A DNA stretch of 64,000 nucleotides from Dillenia suffruticosa (taxonomy: Eukaryota; Streptophyta; Magnoliopsida; Dilleniales; Dilleniaceae). This document shows, one piece after another, positions 21,860-34,745 of the stretch. The position numbers and the translations under genes are program-made. The notes under the pieces were generated by a model that saw only the letters and a program-made list of their open reading frames with translations, ran no database searches and was not told the DNA's origin. Location of the stretch: the NCBI GenBank assembly GCA_033439265.1, contig JAVTVX010000016.1:15236701-15300700 (forward strand), written 5' to 3'. Every line of letters begins with the position of its first letter. Within the stretch, counting starts at the first letter, position 1.

Positions 21860-22452
21860 TTGGGTGAGCACGTAAATTTTGTCCAAATATTATAATAGAA
21901 TTTGTATTCGTTGTAAAACATATAATATTCGTGACAAATTTAGCAACAAATATTGTTTCGTCGCAAAAATTTGGGACGAAATAAGATTCATCGCAATTTT
22001 GCAACAAAATAGTATTCGTCGCAAATTTTGCAACGAAAATAGTATTCGTCCGAAAATTTGCGACGAAATAATATTCGTCGCTAAATTTTGCGACGAATTT
22101 TGCAACGAATATTTATTCGTCGCAAAGTTTGCAATAAAATTTTTTTGTTGGAAATTTGCGACGAACAATGTGTTCATCGCAAATGTTGCGACGAAAGTAA
22201 ATTCGTCGCAAATTTTGCGACGAAAAAATATTCGTCGCAAATGTCGCAAATTTGCGACAAATTTCCGAACATATAAATATTTGTTGCAAATTTTTGCGAC
22301 GAATAATTAATTTTTCGTCCCAAAATTTTGCGACAACTTATTAGCGACGAAAAAATATTTGTTGCAAAAGTCATCGCAAATGTGTTTTCCGACGAATTTT
22401 TCTTCCAATTTCGTCCCAAATTTTGTTGCAAATTTTGTCTTTTTTTGTAGTG
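21860..22452. repeat. Right subterminal repeat array of the CACTA element
   Basis: A dense run of TTCGTCGCAAATTTTGCGAC (plus GAA) palindromes and half sites up to the right terminus. It matches the unit type of the left terminal array (GCGACGAA) and lacks the GGGACGAA/CTGAATCAG palindromes of the three internal left-hand blocks. It is probably the binding region for the second element protein. Confidence 0.85.
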
Positions 22453-23849
22453 ATTGATATGCATCCATGAGTTTTGATAATTGAATATTGTGCCATATTT
22501 TCGACATATTGACATGTTTTAATGCTTCCATTATATTGGAACATGGTTTTAAATGGATTTACTTATATATTTGGGCTGTATGCTCGGCCGACGTTATGAT
22601 ATGATGCATGGGGCTATATGCCCGGCTGACATGGTGATGGGATGCATGGGGCTACGTGCCCGGCCGATATGATATTATGATATGCTTCCTATAGCATCCG
22701 TAGCTACGAAGGACATCTGGTAGAGGCACCCCTTGTGTCCGGATATATTTCGGCCGGAGGTATCCGCCAGATCGTCATATGTATGGGTGTCTCAGGTTGA
22801 CCCTCATCGGAGAGGACGTTGAATGCGGCTCCGTCTAGCATCAGGCGGGGATACCATACACGGCCGACTAGTTTTATGTTCATTATTATTATTTACAGGT
22901 TAGTTGGAGTAGCCTGTGGCCAACATTGGGGTAAAGAGCCATTATTTAATACTTGTATTTGGAAAAGCCCCCAATGCGCCATCCTTGGTCGAGGTAGACC
23001 ATTGCCGGGATTGTTTGATTAGCCGACTCTTTATGAATTGATTTCTACATTGGATGCATATGTTATTTTCAAATATGTGCCTGATGATATCTGATTTGTT
23101 GAAACAGTACGTTATTTTTCCCACACTTGATATTGTGTTTCATATTTTGATACTCCAAGTTCACCCTCGATATTGATAGTATGATGTCAATCCCCTCACT
23201 TACTGAGTATCCTCCCATAGATACTCACCCCTCGCTTTCTTTCCCACAGGATTAGTGTTGGACCGAGAAGGTATTGTTGGGTTTGTATAATTGTGACACG
23301 AACGTGATATCACTGAGTTTGGGTATGGATATTTTTATCTCTTTCGCTACAATGATTGGTGATATCATTATGTATTGGAGATTTTAGTTTGACCAATATA
23401 TTTATCTAATTTTTTATGGGATGACTGTATAAATTATGGATATTTATTCGTGAAACTCTCGTATTGATTTATTTCATTATATTGAGACATTTGTGAATAT
23501 TTAAAAATAAATTGGGAATTTATTTTATATATATGCATAGAATTTAGGTCTGCTCGATGTGGCGGCTGCTCTTGCTTTTGTTGGGCATGACAGTAGAGGT
23601 CTGTGGTTGGGATTGTTAGACATTTATATAGCCTTGCGTTACTCTGGATATTTGGCAGTGGGATTGTTTGAATTTGGAGAGACCGGGATGACCATTTGTT
23701 TATTTTACAGGATGAATGTTGATATACAGGTCAAATTATATTTGGGAGACCTCCGAAATATGGGGAGATTTTGTCCGATTTTCTATAAAAATACAGCCGA
23801 CATCCAAGATAACGGGCGGCTGCTCACGACCCCGGTTTGAGGCGTGACA
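22453..23849 (+). mobile_element. Right part of the old chromovirus LTR (probable solo LTR)
   Basis: It starts with the ATT duplication and GATATGCATCCATGA, which continues the LTR sequence left of the CACTA element, and ends in GGCGTGACA at 23849. The end is the same as that of the chromovirus LTRs at 45-56 kb, read in reverse. Shared landmarks include the CGTAGCTACG...GACAT...GGTAGAGGCACC segment near 22700, GTATCCGCCAGATCGTCATA near 22764, and AGTTGGAGT...CTGTGG near 22905. No primer-binding site or coding part follows, so this looks like a solo LTR. It is old, with many differences from the young pair. Confidence 0.8.
22573..22675. repeat. Three 38-bp tandem units inside the old LTR
   Basis: Units starting at 22573, 22611 and 22649 share the words GGGCT, ATGC/GTGCC and CGGC(C/T)GA, followed by ATGATGCAT-like spacing. 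The repeat belongs to the LTR and is not seen in this form in the young LTRs. Confidence 0.7.
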
Positions 23850-24349
23850 TCACATGTATATGCCTTGAGGAGAGAATTTCATTTGTATTATTCCCTATGA
23901 AAGATAACTGATTATGTACCATAATCATGTTTTATGAAAACTTGTGAGCATGGTATATAAAATTTCTATTTTAAGTATGAATTAAGAATGTTTACTTACA
24001 TGTGTGATTTGAACATTATGATAGAAATACATACTTATATGATCATAAATGCATGTGATATGATATTTTCTTATATCACATGATTCAAATATTTTATGCA
24101 TTTGAATGGAACATTTTAAGTTGATAGAATTTGATTAATTTGTACTTAAAACTTATTGAATTTTGTTACTATAAATTAAATTTATAGTGATCAAACATTT
24201 GGATCATAGATAATGATTATGAATTTTGTGAACTTTCGAGCCTATACCTTAAATTGATTTTTCATAAATATTAATTTTTAGTATAAAATTTTGTGTATAT
24301 TATATGAGCATTAGTACTTAATGATCACCTTTGTAAAAAATCCAAATCA
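23850..24349. other. AT-rich stretch, possible 5' LTR remnant of the copia element
   Basis: About 500 bp between the end of the old chromovirus LTR and a TGGTATTAAGG word at 24351 that looks like a degraded primer-binding site (compare TGGTATCAGAG). By position it may be the remnant of the copia 5' LTR, but I could not match it to a 3' copy. Confidence 0.35.
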
Positions 24350-27300
24350 TGGTATTAAGGTCTATAATAGCAAACCTTGATAAGGGAGACAAATTGAATA
24401 GAGACAGATATGATATTTGATGCCATAAAGTTTGGCATGTGCTATGAAAAAAGATACCCTAGAGGGCATTACACAAATCATGCAAGATCTTAGTGTGAGT
24501 AATACTGCTAAGCAGAGACGAAATTAAGAGACTTACTAGGTGGTGAAAAAGAGGATTCCACTACTCATGATATCCTAGTTGGCACTGTGATTGATGATGT
24601 TATTCATGACTGAGTAATATTCTACTGCTCATTATATTTAGGAGTACTTCAAGGAGAAATATGGAGGTATCAATATAACTCATTTGAGACAATTGACTAT
24701 CAAGTTTGATATTCAAAATTTGAGAATCATGTCAACCGTAATAAGGGAGTTGAAATCAGTTGATCATATCTTCTTTGATGAGTAGAAAGTTCAAACTTTG
24801 ATCCTATCTCTTTTCTAACAAGTGGGAGCATTTGAAAGTTAATTTGATCCATAATGATAGCATTAAAACTTTCTTTGCTACTACTCTCCATGTTGAGCTT
24901 GAGGATGAGTGGTTTGGTGTTACAAAAAATCCATTGTTAGTGCTTTTGTGGCTAAATCTAGTTCCAAGAAAATTTTGGCATTTAAGCATAAGAGAAACTG
25001 GAATAAAGGCAAGAGAGGGAACATGACTGCAAAAGGGTCCAAAAAGAACAACCCAACTGCAAGAACAAATTAAGCAGTTTGGAAAGAGAAAGAATAAGGG
25101 TAATTTGAAGTGTTACAATTGCCAAGTTATTAGTCATTTCGCTTATAAGTATCCCGAGCTGAATAAGGTAGTACTAACAACGCTTCTTTGAGTGTTAAAT
25201 ATGTCTCTAGTACTGTTTTCTTGTATGAATCTTATCCTATATGGATTATAGATTCAAGAGCAACATACCATGTAATTAGAGACCATGAAGTGTTTGGGAA
25301 TTCTCATCGAGTTTCTTCTAGCATGAGATGGATTTAAATATAGAACAATGCGAGAGTAGAAGTTAAAGAAATTGATAATTGTAAACTTAAGTTAAAAGGT
25401 GGATAAACCTTTATTTTACATAATGTTGTCTATGCACCAGAGATTTGATGAAATCTAACTTCTATTATTGTTCTTCTAGGACATGGTTATAGTTTGAACT
25501 TTTGCATGATATGGTTAATACTTATCCTTATGATATGTATTATGGTTCAAGACATCTAAGAAATAGTTTTATGTTGTTAAATTGTGAAAGAAAAATGTTT
25601 AACAATCACATTGATTGTTACATTTAGTTAAATGTTTGTTTTTCTAACAATGCAAATATTGATATTCACAAATAGCATGTTAGATTTGGTCACAATGGGG
25701 ATAAGATAAATCAACTAATGAACGCCGGACTAGTAGGTTTGCTTACTAAAATTGATATATCTATTTGTGAACATTGTCTTACCAGTAGAATGACATGAAA
25801 ACCATTTGAAAAAGCCATAAAAGCTAAATTTCCATTACAATTGATCCATTGTGATACTTGTGATTCAATGAATGTGAAGGCTAGAATAAAGCATCATATT
25901 TCATTATATTTACGATGGGATTTGGTCATATCTATTTGATTTCTTACAAATCCGAAACACTTGAGTTTCTTCAATGTTATATGAATGAATTAGTGAATCA
26001 AATGGGTATGTTAATAAAAATATTAATGATAGCTCAAGAGCGTGAATATCTATAAAATCAGTTTGAGGATTTATGTAATGAAAAATGAATATTAAACAAT
26101 GGACTATTTTTTATACAACTTAGTGGAATGGTGTTGCTAAAAGAAGGAATAGAATATTATTAAATATGACAATATCTATAATGATGCAAGCTAACTTGTC
26201 TATTTTTTTTTCTCATTGTTAGTTGCGACCTATATTTTAAATAAGATGCCTTCAAAATTAGTACCTATTATACCATACGAACTTTGCATAATAGAAAGTT
26301 GAATTTGAGTAATCTCAGATTTTGGGAATCGGCCACTTAAATTCAAGACTATTCTAGTAAGTTTAAAAAATTCGGTCCTGTATAAAGAATTATATCTTTA
26401 TTAAGATATTTTGATCAGTCCAAAAATTATGTATTAATTGGTGAATGGGAAAATAGTAATTTTAGTGAGATTAAATCACAAAACGAGATATTTTTGGAGA
26501 ACGTTTTTTCAAGTAGAGGTGAAATAAAGGAAAGAGAACCTTTGTTTGATGGATCATTGGAATTGTAAGAATATGAATTGTTAGATAATTCTAGTAGGAA
26601 GGATTTATATTTTAATGATCGAACTGAATTACCACTTCGGAAAAGTGATGAGAAAGGTGTATTCAAACATTATTATGAGATTGAAGAGTATGTTTTTAAT
26701 ATTTCTTCAGAATTTGAAGAAGAGCCCAAAAACATAAATGAGGCTTTATCTTGTCCGATAAAAGGTAAATGGATAAATGCAATGGTATAAGAAACCGAAT
26801 CAATGGAATCAAACCAAGTTCAAGAATTGATTGGACTTCCATACGGGCACAAAGTGATACGGAATAAGTAGATTCTCAAAGTATAAAACTGATAAAACTA
26901 TTGAGAGCTATAAGATTCAACTGGTGGCAAAAGATTATATCCAATAAGAATGTATTGATTATGAAGAAATATTTTTGACTATTGTAGCCGACTTAGATTT
27001 AGAATTATATCAAAAAGATATGAGAATTGTTTTTCTCAATAGAGAACTTGAATAAGAGATTTGGCCAAAAAAACAAAATCCGCAAATTGATTAGATAAAT
27101 TAATTGCCATAAACAATTTTTGAGATAATGGTGTATAAGATTTTATAAAATTGTAATCTCTTAGGATTTCATCATGAAATATGAAAACCATTATATTTAT
27201 GTGAAAAATTCCAACAAGAAGTTTGTAATTTTATCTCAGTCTGTGGCTAAAGGCGAAAGTTTAAGTCATGAGATGTGCCCAACGATTTCTAAGAAAAAAC

Positions 27301-27923
27301 AAAAAATGTCTAGAGTACCTTATTCTTGCGCTATTGGGAGCTTGGTGTACACTATGATTTGTACTCATCCCGATATTTATAACATCCTGGATTTGGTCAG
27401 TATCAATTCTATCCAAGTAGAAGACAATGGAGTCTAGTAAAGAGGACTTTTTTTGGGAAACCTAAAAGAAAGTGTAGATTATTTTCTTTATTGTCAAAGA
27501 AAAGATCTATTATAATTATTAAGAAGATACACAAATGTTGATTGGGGTGGTAATTTAGATGAGAAAATATCTATCTCTGATTATTCTTTCTCACTAAATG
27601 ATGGTGTTATCTTTTGTAATAACAAGAAACAATATGTGTATCTCTATCCACAATGGAAGTAGAACTTGCAGCTTGTGTTTCTATAGTTCAAAAGATGGTA
27701 TTTGGTTGAGAAAATTTTGCAATATTTGGGAATCGTAAGCAACTCGGTGAAAGTTGTGTCAATTTATTGTAATAATCAATCAGCTACTGTTTACACAAAA
27801 AATTCTAAATGTTTTGGTAAAACCAAACACATTGATACAAAATTCAACTCTGTTAGAGACATTATTGAAAAGAGAGAGCTGATATTAAAGTATGGTCTAG
27901 GTATTTAATGGTGGCTAATCTTT
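24350..27923 (+). mobile_element. Broken Ty1/copia element (fossil), left part
   Basis: On the plus strand the parts come in copia order: gag of UBN2 type near 24.45-25.0 kb, a zinc knuckle near 25.1 kb (CYNCQVISHFAYK), the protease active-site region near 25.24 kb (WIID), integrase near 25.65-26.3 kb (HNGDKINQLMNAGLVGLL), reverse transcriptase near 26.7-27.2 kb, and RNase H near 27.2-27.9 kb (GESLSHEMCPTISKKK; NQSATVYTKN; KTKHIDTKF). It is broken many times (well over ten) and old. The gypsy-type element at 27924 has inserted near the end of the RNase H region, and the last part of the copia element resumes at 39825. Confidence 0.85.
27919..27923 (+). repeat. Target duplication TCTTT of the nested gypsy-type element (left)
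   Basis: TCTTT immediately precedes the LTR at 27924 and occurs again at 39820-39824 directly after the right LTR. Confidence 0.7.
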
Positions 27924-29965
27924 TGTTGGGGCTACAAGTTTATGGATAGAATAAATGGACTTAATGTGATGAAATATGGAGTACAAATGCCCTTACATAG
28001 CACTTATGTCACGTGTAAGGGTCGTCTAAGGTGGAATTAGGGTTAGGGTTAAGGATAAATAGTGGATCACTCACTCTCACATGGATTGCTCATGATGCTC
28101 ATCTTTTTACATCTGAAGATCTCTTGAAAAGTTATGTAACTCAAAGAAGGGTCTCACATCTCTATAGTCCTAAGTTATGCTCTCACTTTGAAAGAAACAA
28201 CTAAACTTTATTGATAATTGAAGAAAACTCACATAAAACTTCTTGACTTCCCTTATGCATGGCCTAGAATAGTATTTATAGAGTTCTACCTCTAGAGCAT
28301 ACATCGGTTAGGACTCTAGGGATATGTCATCATCCTTATCCTAATAAACTTTTTTAAGACTCAAAAGTTACTGAAGAAAAGATAAGATAAACTCTTATTC
28401 TAGATAAACAAAGATATAAAATAAAAAATAAGATAAATATTGAGATAACTAGGACTTCTAGACTAAGTTGCATTATGCTTTAGTTGAGAGAAGGCTTCAT
28501 CACATCTAGGGTTCTTAGAACTTGTGAGAGTTGCTTCTAAATACTTCTCTTTTTATCTAACACCTTGCTCCTTATGTTCTCTAAGAGTTTTACTTGAATT
28601 AGGGCTCTCATGTGTTGTGATTGCACTAGAACTCTCAAATTTTTGTGATATATCCCTCTTAGCTTGGACTTAGCATTGCTCTAGGATTTCTAGCTTAGGT
28701 ATTCTTGTTGCATTAGGACTCATTCTTGCATTAGGACTTCTTGCTCGCTTAGAACTTCTTGTTACTTTTGGACTTTTTGTTAGAGTAGGACTCCTTGCTT
28801 AGGTAGGACTCTTTGTGGCCTTAGGTCTCCTTGTTAAGGTAAGCCTTCTTGTAAGAGTGGAACTTTTTGTTTTCTTAGGAGCCTTGGTTGAGGTGGGACT
28901 CCCAAGAGTCCTGATTGCTTAACAATTGTCTTTATACATTCCTTACTTTGATTAAAGACATGTTTTCTACAGTCTCCAAGAGTTTGTGTGGAAATAGAAC
29001 TCTTTAACCCTTTGAGACTTGGACTTCTCTTCTTGGCCACAACTTCTCTAGGGTTTCTTGAATTCTCTAGCTACTTTAGGACTCTTCTGTTAATGTTATT
29101 CATCTCCTAGTTAGACTTACTGGTCGTACAACATAGTTCATGGCCAGAATACTCATGTGAACTAGGGTTGTTCTTCACTTTCTTGGTTCTCAATTGGTTC
29201 TCCGTCTTGCCCAGGCTTTGCTCCAACCTCTTGTAGTATTTTTCTCATCCTCTAAGCCCTCCCTTAGTGTTTCAGAATACTTTTACACTTGTCTAGCTAG
29301 CGACTGATTAGATTACACGGCATTGGCATTAGATCTATGGATAAGATTCTGGTTTATTAGACAATGCTCATCGTCTCTTCATATCTTGTAGTTTCCATGA
29401 CCTTTTTTTTTTGCATTCTTTTCAATTGCTTCAGCCATAACTTCATTCTCACAATGCCTGCCTGGAAGTTCTGAATAAACCAGATCAGGATAATGCTTTG
29501 TCCCGTGCTCAATAGGACTCTTGACACTAGTGAGTAGATCTTCCTTGATTTCCATGCTTTTTGGTTTCCTTGAGCCTTTTCCTTAACTATCTTTATTGCT
29601 TGAGTTAGAACATCATTTGTATTATATTTGCTTAGGGGTCCTAATGAAGCCATGGCTAAATGGGAAAACTCAGTACGTGGGCTGGCATGGGATCTACATG
29701 CCATAGTTCGTCCTGACTCTACTTCTGTATACTTTTTTTAGCCCTTTAGGGTTTCTAAGTGTCTTGATTTCTCTAGAACTCCTCTGCTTATGTGTGGCCA
29801 GGTGATGGCATTAGGGTGCTTAGGGCCTAAGTACCATGTGTATGTGCTGTGGCTTGTGTAATTGGCTATGCAACTGGCCCAGTGGCTTTTATAGGCTTTT
29901 GTCTTGCTACTGCTCATCGAGGTCTTATCCCAGCTTCTCTCATGTCTTGTCTCAAGTCTGTAACA
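27924..29965 (-). mobile_element. Left (3') LTR of the nested gypsy-type element
   Basis: It begins TGTTGGGGCTAC and ends CTGTAACA on the plus strand (TG...CA). Being uninterrupted, it shows what the right LTR looked like before the CACTA-like insertion. It contains an 18-bp-period minisatellite. Confidence 0.82.
28700..28870. repeat. 18-bp minisatellite in the left LTR
   Basis: Degenerate units of the type TTGTTGGTTTAGGACTCC, repeated about nine times. The same array occurs in the right LTR at about 38597-38790. Confidence 0.75.
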
Positions 29966-32101
29966 ATTGCCCCCTTGGAGAATGTCTTTGTCCTCAAGGT
30001 TAAATGTGGGAAAGGCCGGCTAAAGTGATTCACATCTTTCCACGTGGTATCTTCTTTTATGAGTTTTTTCTACTTAACCAAGACTCCACATTGCCTTTGA
30101 TCTCCATTTCTAACCTCTTAGTTGCTTAAGATATCTTCTGGTTGCATTAACACATTCCCGTCCTTGGTGTAGGAAGATAAAATTGGTGGTATAAACTTTA
30201 ACTCTAAAGAGATTTGCATAGACTTATCCAAAAGAGTCTTGATGTCTTTGTGGATTAGAGGGCTATCCTTGAAGGGTTGAGTATCTTCCTTGGACACGTC
30301 TTTGGTGGTTGGTTGAAGTGAGATTTGGATCGCAAAATTCTGGCCACCTTTTTTCATTATGGACTGTATAGATGCAATCTCAACTCTCTTGAGTATAACT
30401 CGGTTGTCCATCTTTAATTTGATCCATTGGCCTTCATGTAAGAATTTCATCTCCATATGCTTGTAATCAACAAAAGTTTAGCCTAATTCTTAAACCATTG
30501 AGCTCCAAGGACAACATCCAAGCCTTCGAGTTGCAAAGAATAAAGATCAACTCACCCTTGGAACCATAGATTCACTTTTCTAAGTACTTCAAGGCGTTTG
30601 AGCTTTTCTCTACTTGCCACTCAAACTACATACTCTTCTACTTTTTTAGCAGGTAGTTCTAAGGATTTAGAAATCCTAGGATTGATGAAACTCAGGGTAG
30701 ATCTGTTGTCGATCAATATGGTCACTTCCCTCTTGCCAATGTGTGCACTAGTGCGCATTGTCTTGGGTCCTTTGATTCTGGCCATAATATGGATGAACCA
30801 ATGAATCCTCCTTATGTTTCTCCTCCTATTATGCCATAGTTTCATGTGAAAAAGGCTTCTTGGTTTCTGGATCTATGGGTTGTTTGGATTTCTTATCACC
30901 TATGGGCTCCACCATGTAGATTCATGGAGTATTGCACTTGTTAACGGACTAAAACTTCATGTCACAATTAAAATAGAGCCCTTTTGCTCTTCTAGCCTCC
31001 ATCTCTTTGTGGGATAGTCTCTTAATTGATGATGGTAGGGATTTGGGATGGTTTGACTTGGCTACACTCATGGCTGGTGCACTGAAAGGCCACGATGTAC
31101 TACTGCAAGCTCGTGCAAAGTTACGGGTTACCATGGTGTTTTGTGGTCTTACTATCCGTTGGATGTCCTACAACTAATCTTTGTCGAGTCTTGCAATCTT
31201 CAAAGCATGCATTAATGATTTGGGATGCTATAGTTTAACATCAATAGCCAGCTCATGCTTAAGACAAGCCACAAGGCTCCAATCAATGCTTTCTCGAGCC
31301 AATCAACATGGGTGTATAGTTTTTTGAATTCTTTTTGTTTATCCCTCAAGGAACTTGTTTGTCTTAACTTCAAGATGGCCTCATTATAATCAACATAACT
31401 TGTGTCAATAAAATGTTTTATCATCTCTTTGACAAATTGATTCCATGACAAGCTTTTGTGACTAGCATGGTACCATTCTTTAAGCCACGACATCCATTGT
31501 TGCGATTCATCTTCAAGGTAGAATCTAGCAATTCTAACCCTCTCATATTTGTCTACAGGATAGTAGCTGAAGTAGATCTAGGCTCTAGACACCCATACAC
31601 TCAAATTTCCCCCCTTGGAACTTGGAAAATTCGAGCTTATGTGTTGTTGTCCACTACCTTGGTTCTCGGTGGCTTTTCCTCCTTTCTCTCGGCTAATCAT
31701 TAGAGGATTCAGATTTAGGCATGTAAGAATCGATCTAGGCATGTAAGGAACAGATCTAGACTTCTGATCATTGATTATAGACCAGACAACACGAGAGCCA
31801 TGGATAGATCTCAACCATGATTGCATCTTCTGTGTTCAGCACTTGATCCAAGCTGCATATTTTATAGCATCTCCACCATGGCTTGCATGTGTTGCTCCAG
31901 ATGAGCCACATGCTCATTGGTGCCTCGCACGGTGGTGCTAGTTTGGGCTAGCTAATTAGTATTTTGTTCAATTTGGCTCTCCACAGCATTAAGACTCTGA
32001 TGTTGAGTGAGTTACTTTGCTTGCTTGGCCATGGGATGGTTTGGTGTGTTCTCGCCCCTTTAATGGATTGGACGGATATCCTCTCAATTGAAACACCAAA
32101 T
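29966..32101 (-). mobile_element. Interior of the nested gypsy-type element (gag and protease parts)
   Basis: Minus-strand gag and protease remnants as described for the whole element: a retrotransposon gag stretch (SWNQFVKEMIKHF, LRQTSSLRDKQKEFKKL), the RRAKGL zinc-knuckle region and a protease-like VTILID segment. The interior is shorter than that of a full gypsy element. The fossil is broken many times. Confidence 0.78.
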
Positions 32102-32751
32102 TATTGGGGCTACGGGGTTATGGACAAAATATATGGACTTAATGTGATGAAATATGGAGTGCAAATGCCCTTACACAACACCTATGTCACTTGTAAGGGT
32201 GGCTTAGGTTGGAATTAGGGTTACGGTTAGGGATAAATAGTGGATCACTCACTCTCACATGGATTGCTCATGATCCTCGCCTTTTTTGTATCTGAGGATC
32301 TCTCAAAAGATAGTATAGCATAAAGAATGGTTTCTTTCTTCTCTATGCTCCTAAGTTAAGCTCTCACTTTGAAAGAAATAACTAAACTTTATTGATAATT
32401 TAAGAGAACTCACATAAGACTTCTTGACTTCCCTAACACATGGCCTAGGTTAGTATTTATAGAGTTTTATCTTTAAAGCTTAAATTGGTTAGCACTCTAG
32501 GGATATGTCTTCATCCTTATCCTAATAGACTCTTCTAAGACTCAAAAATTAATGAAGAAAAGATAAGATAAATTCTAATTCTAGATAAACAAAGATATAA
32601 AATAAAGAATAAGATAAACATTGAGATGACTGGTACTTCTAGACTAACTTGCATTATCCTTTACTTGAGAGAAAACTTTATTATGTCTAGAGCTCTTAGA
32701 ACTTGTGAGAGTTGCTTCTAAATACTTCTCTTTTCATCCAACACCTTGCTT
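32102..32751 (-). mobile_element. Right (5') LTR of the nested gypsy-type element, first segment
   Basis: It starts TATTGGGGCTACGGGG, matching the left LTR at 27924, and runs in parallel with it up to ACACCTTGCT, where the CACTA-like insertion begins. The left LTR has the same word followed directly by the sequence that here resumes at 38470. Confidence 0.8.
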
Positions 32752-34504
32752 CACTATGAAATTAAAACCCTTTACTGACGGTAACTTTTATTGTCTGTAA
32801 CCTTTAATGATGATTTTTTATGGCCTATAGAGACACTTTTAACAAAACTGTCAGAAAATGTATATATTTTTCGACGATATAAAATTGTTCGACAGGAAAT
32901 GTTTATCAACCATCAGTAAATATGGCATAACCATTAATAAAATCGATATTCAATTCTAATAGTTATCACTTGTGGTTAGTAAATATGTGAGGCTGTTTGA
33001 ATGCAATCTATATGTATGATTCTTTTTTATTATCTACTTAATCATACCATCTACAAAAGTTCTACATTTATGCTAATCCATATTTTATGCTGTCTTTAAA
33101 AGCTATGTTTAATTTTGACGATTATCACTTATGGTAAGTAAATGTGACAGTATTTAAAGATGATTTGAAAACAGTCTCTATATGACTCTTTTTAGTGTCT
33201 AGTTAAACATACCATCTGCATAAATTCTACATCTATGCCAACAATATATTTTACCATCTGTAAATGCCATCTACCACTCGGATAGTTATCACTTGTTTTC
33301 AATAAATATGCCCGCCTTTAATAAAGGTATGAAAAGAGTCTCTATATGAGTCTTCTACATGAGTCTTCTTTACTTAACTGCTAAACCACACTATCTACAA
33401 AAGTTCGATACCGATACTAATTTAGATATTGCACTGCTTGTATAAGCAATGTTCAATTAGGAAGATTATCAGTAATGTACCATTAAATGAGTTTTCTACA
33501 TGAGGCACTTTCAGGGATGGTTTGAAATCAGTAAATGAGGCACTTTTAGGGATGGTTTGAAAGTCTTCTTTACTGATTGCTAAACCATAGATTGTACCAT
33601 ATGTAAATGAATATTATCACTTTTTGTCAACAAATGTATTAACCTTTAGGGATAGTTTAAAAATTGCTCTATATGAGTAATTTATACTATCCGTTGAACC
33701 GTCTATATAAATCTACGACTATGCTAACTTATATATTGTACCGTTGGTAAATGTTATATTCTAACGGTTGTTAGTTTTTGTCGGTAAATGTGTTACTCTT
33801 TGGACTAATTTGAAAATAGTTTCTATATGTATCATCTATATTGACTTCTGTATAATCTTCAGGGACGGTTTAAAATTTTAAAAATTAAAGTATCGAACCA
33901 TTTGCGATATTTGGTGGTAAGTTGCCATAACAGGAGATAATTTGGGATAACAAGTGTGCGTTAATAGGTGGTAAGTTCATGATAAGAGATGGTAATTTTG
34001 CAATAACTTGTGGTAAATTTATGATAATTAGTATAATATAATGTGGTAATATTGTTATATACTAGAGTAAAATATTGTATAGTGATTTTGTTGTAATAAG
34101 TACTAAATAGGTTCTAAAGTGCAGTAATGGATGATAGAGTATGGTCATATTATTATATATTGGAGTTGAGATATTTAGTATTAAAATTGCGATAAAAGGT
34201 GGTAAAATTACAATAACTAGTGGTAAGTTAGCCCCATAGACACGGTAGATCGTGTAAGCATGCGGTAGACTGCCCGCACACACTATAGATTTGATTTTAA
34301 GCAATAAATCGTCCACGCGCAGTGGATTTGATTTTACGCAATAAATTGCCAGTGCGGTAGATTTGATTTTACGGTTTAAAAATTTAATAGTTAAGATATC
34401 AAATCACAATTGATCAAGGTCCTACTTCCGATTCTTTTTAACTTGAAAGAAATCAAATCAGTTATCTCCAACCGCCGAATCAATTGCAATATAACATGCC
34501 CATT

Positions 34505-34745
34505 TAAGAGTTTACCCCTAGCTGTTCGATGAAATGTGATTTATCCAATTTGGAATTCACAACGTGGTAGAAAAGAACCAATTTGGGATTGCTTTCGTTG
34601 CATACTAATGCACCATTTACTATGTTTGGCCTAGTCATTCGATGAAATGTGATTTATCCATTTTGGGATTCACAACGTAGTAGTGGCAGAAAAAGAATCA
34701 ATTTGGGATTGTTTTCGTGGCGTAAAAATTCACCATTTATTTTCC
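34505..34745. repeat. Imperfect tandem duplication of about 115 bp in the CACTA-like insertion
   Basis: Two copies share GATGAAATGTGATTTATCCA, ATTCACAACGT and AATTTGGGATTG in the same order (from about 34510 and about 34635). A third partial copy appears near 35320-35370. Confidence 0.7.

Larger units (their letters stand above)
11588..22452 (+). mobile_element. Complete-looking CACTA (En/Spm-type) DNA transposon, 10,865 bp
   Basis: The left end is CACTACAAAAAAAG and the right end is its exact reverse complement CTTTTTTTGTAGTG, a 14-bp terminal inverted repeat. The 3-bp target duplication ATT stands on both sides (11585-11587 and 22453-22455), as expected for CACTA elements. Inside, in order, are an array of GCGACGAA-type subterminal repeats, three blocks of GGGACGAA palindromes, a CT-rich tract, a GC-rich block, a TNP2-type transposase gene, a second En/Spm gene, and a right-hand subterminal array. 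The TNP2 frame is open over four exons; the second gene has one in-frame stop. The perfect ends and duplication indicate that the element is young. It may still be mobilisable, by its own transposase if expressed. Confidence 0.95.

Noticed and set aside
22819-23022. Open frame with a peptide resembling one at about 45.94-46.14 kb
   Set aside because: The similarity is due to both lying in LTRs of the same family. The position is non-coding in the element, and the peptides diverge as non-coding DNA would.
28834-29704. Minus-strand open frames within 28.8-29.7 kb
   Set aside because: They fall within the left LTR of the nested gypsy-type element, are not kept open in the right LTR, and show no protein family features.
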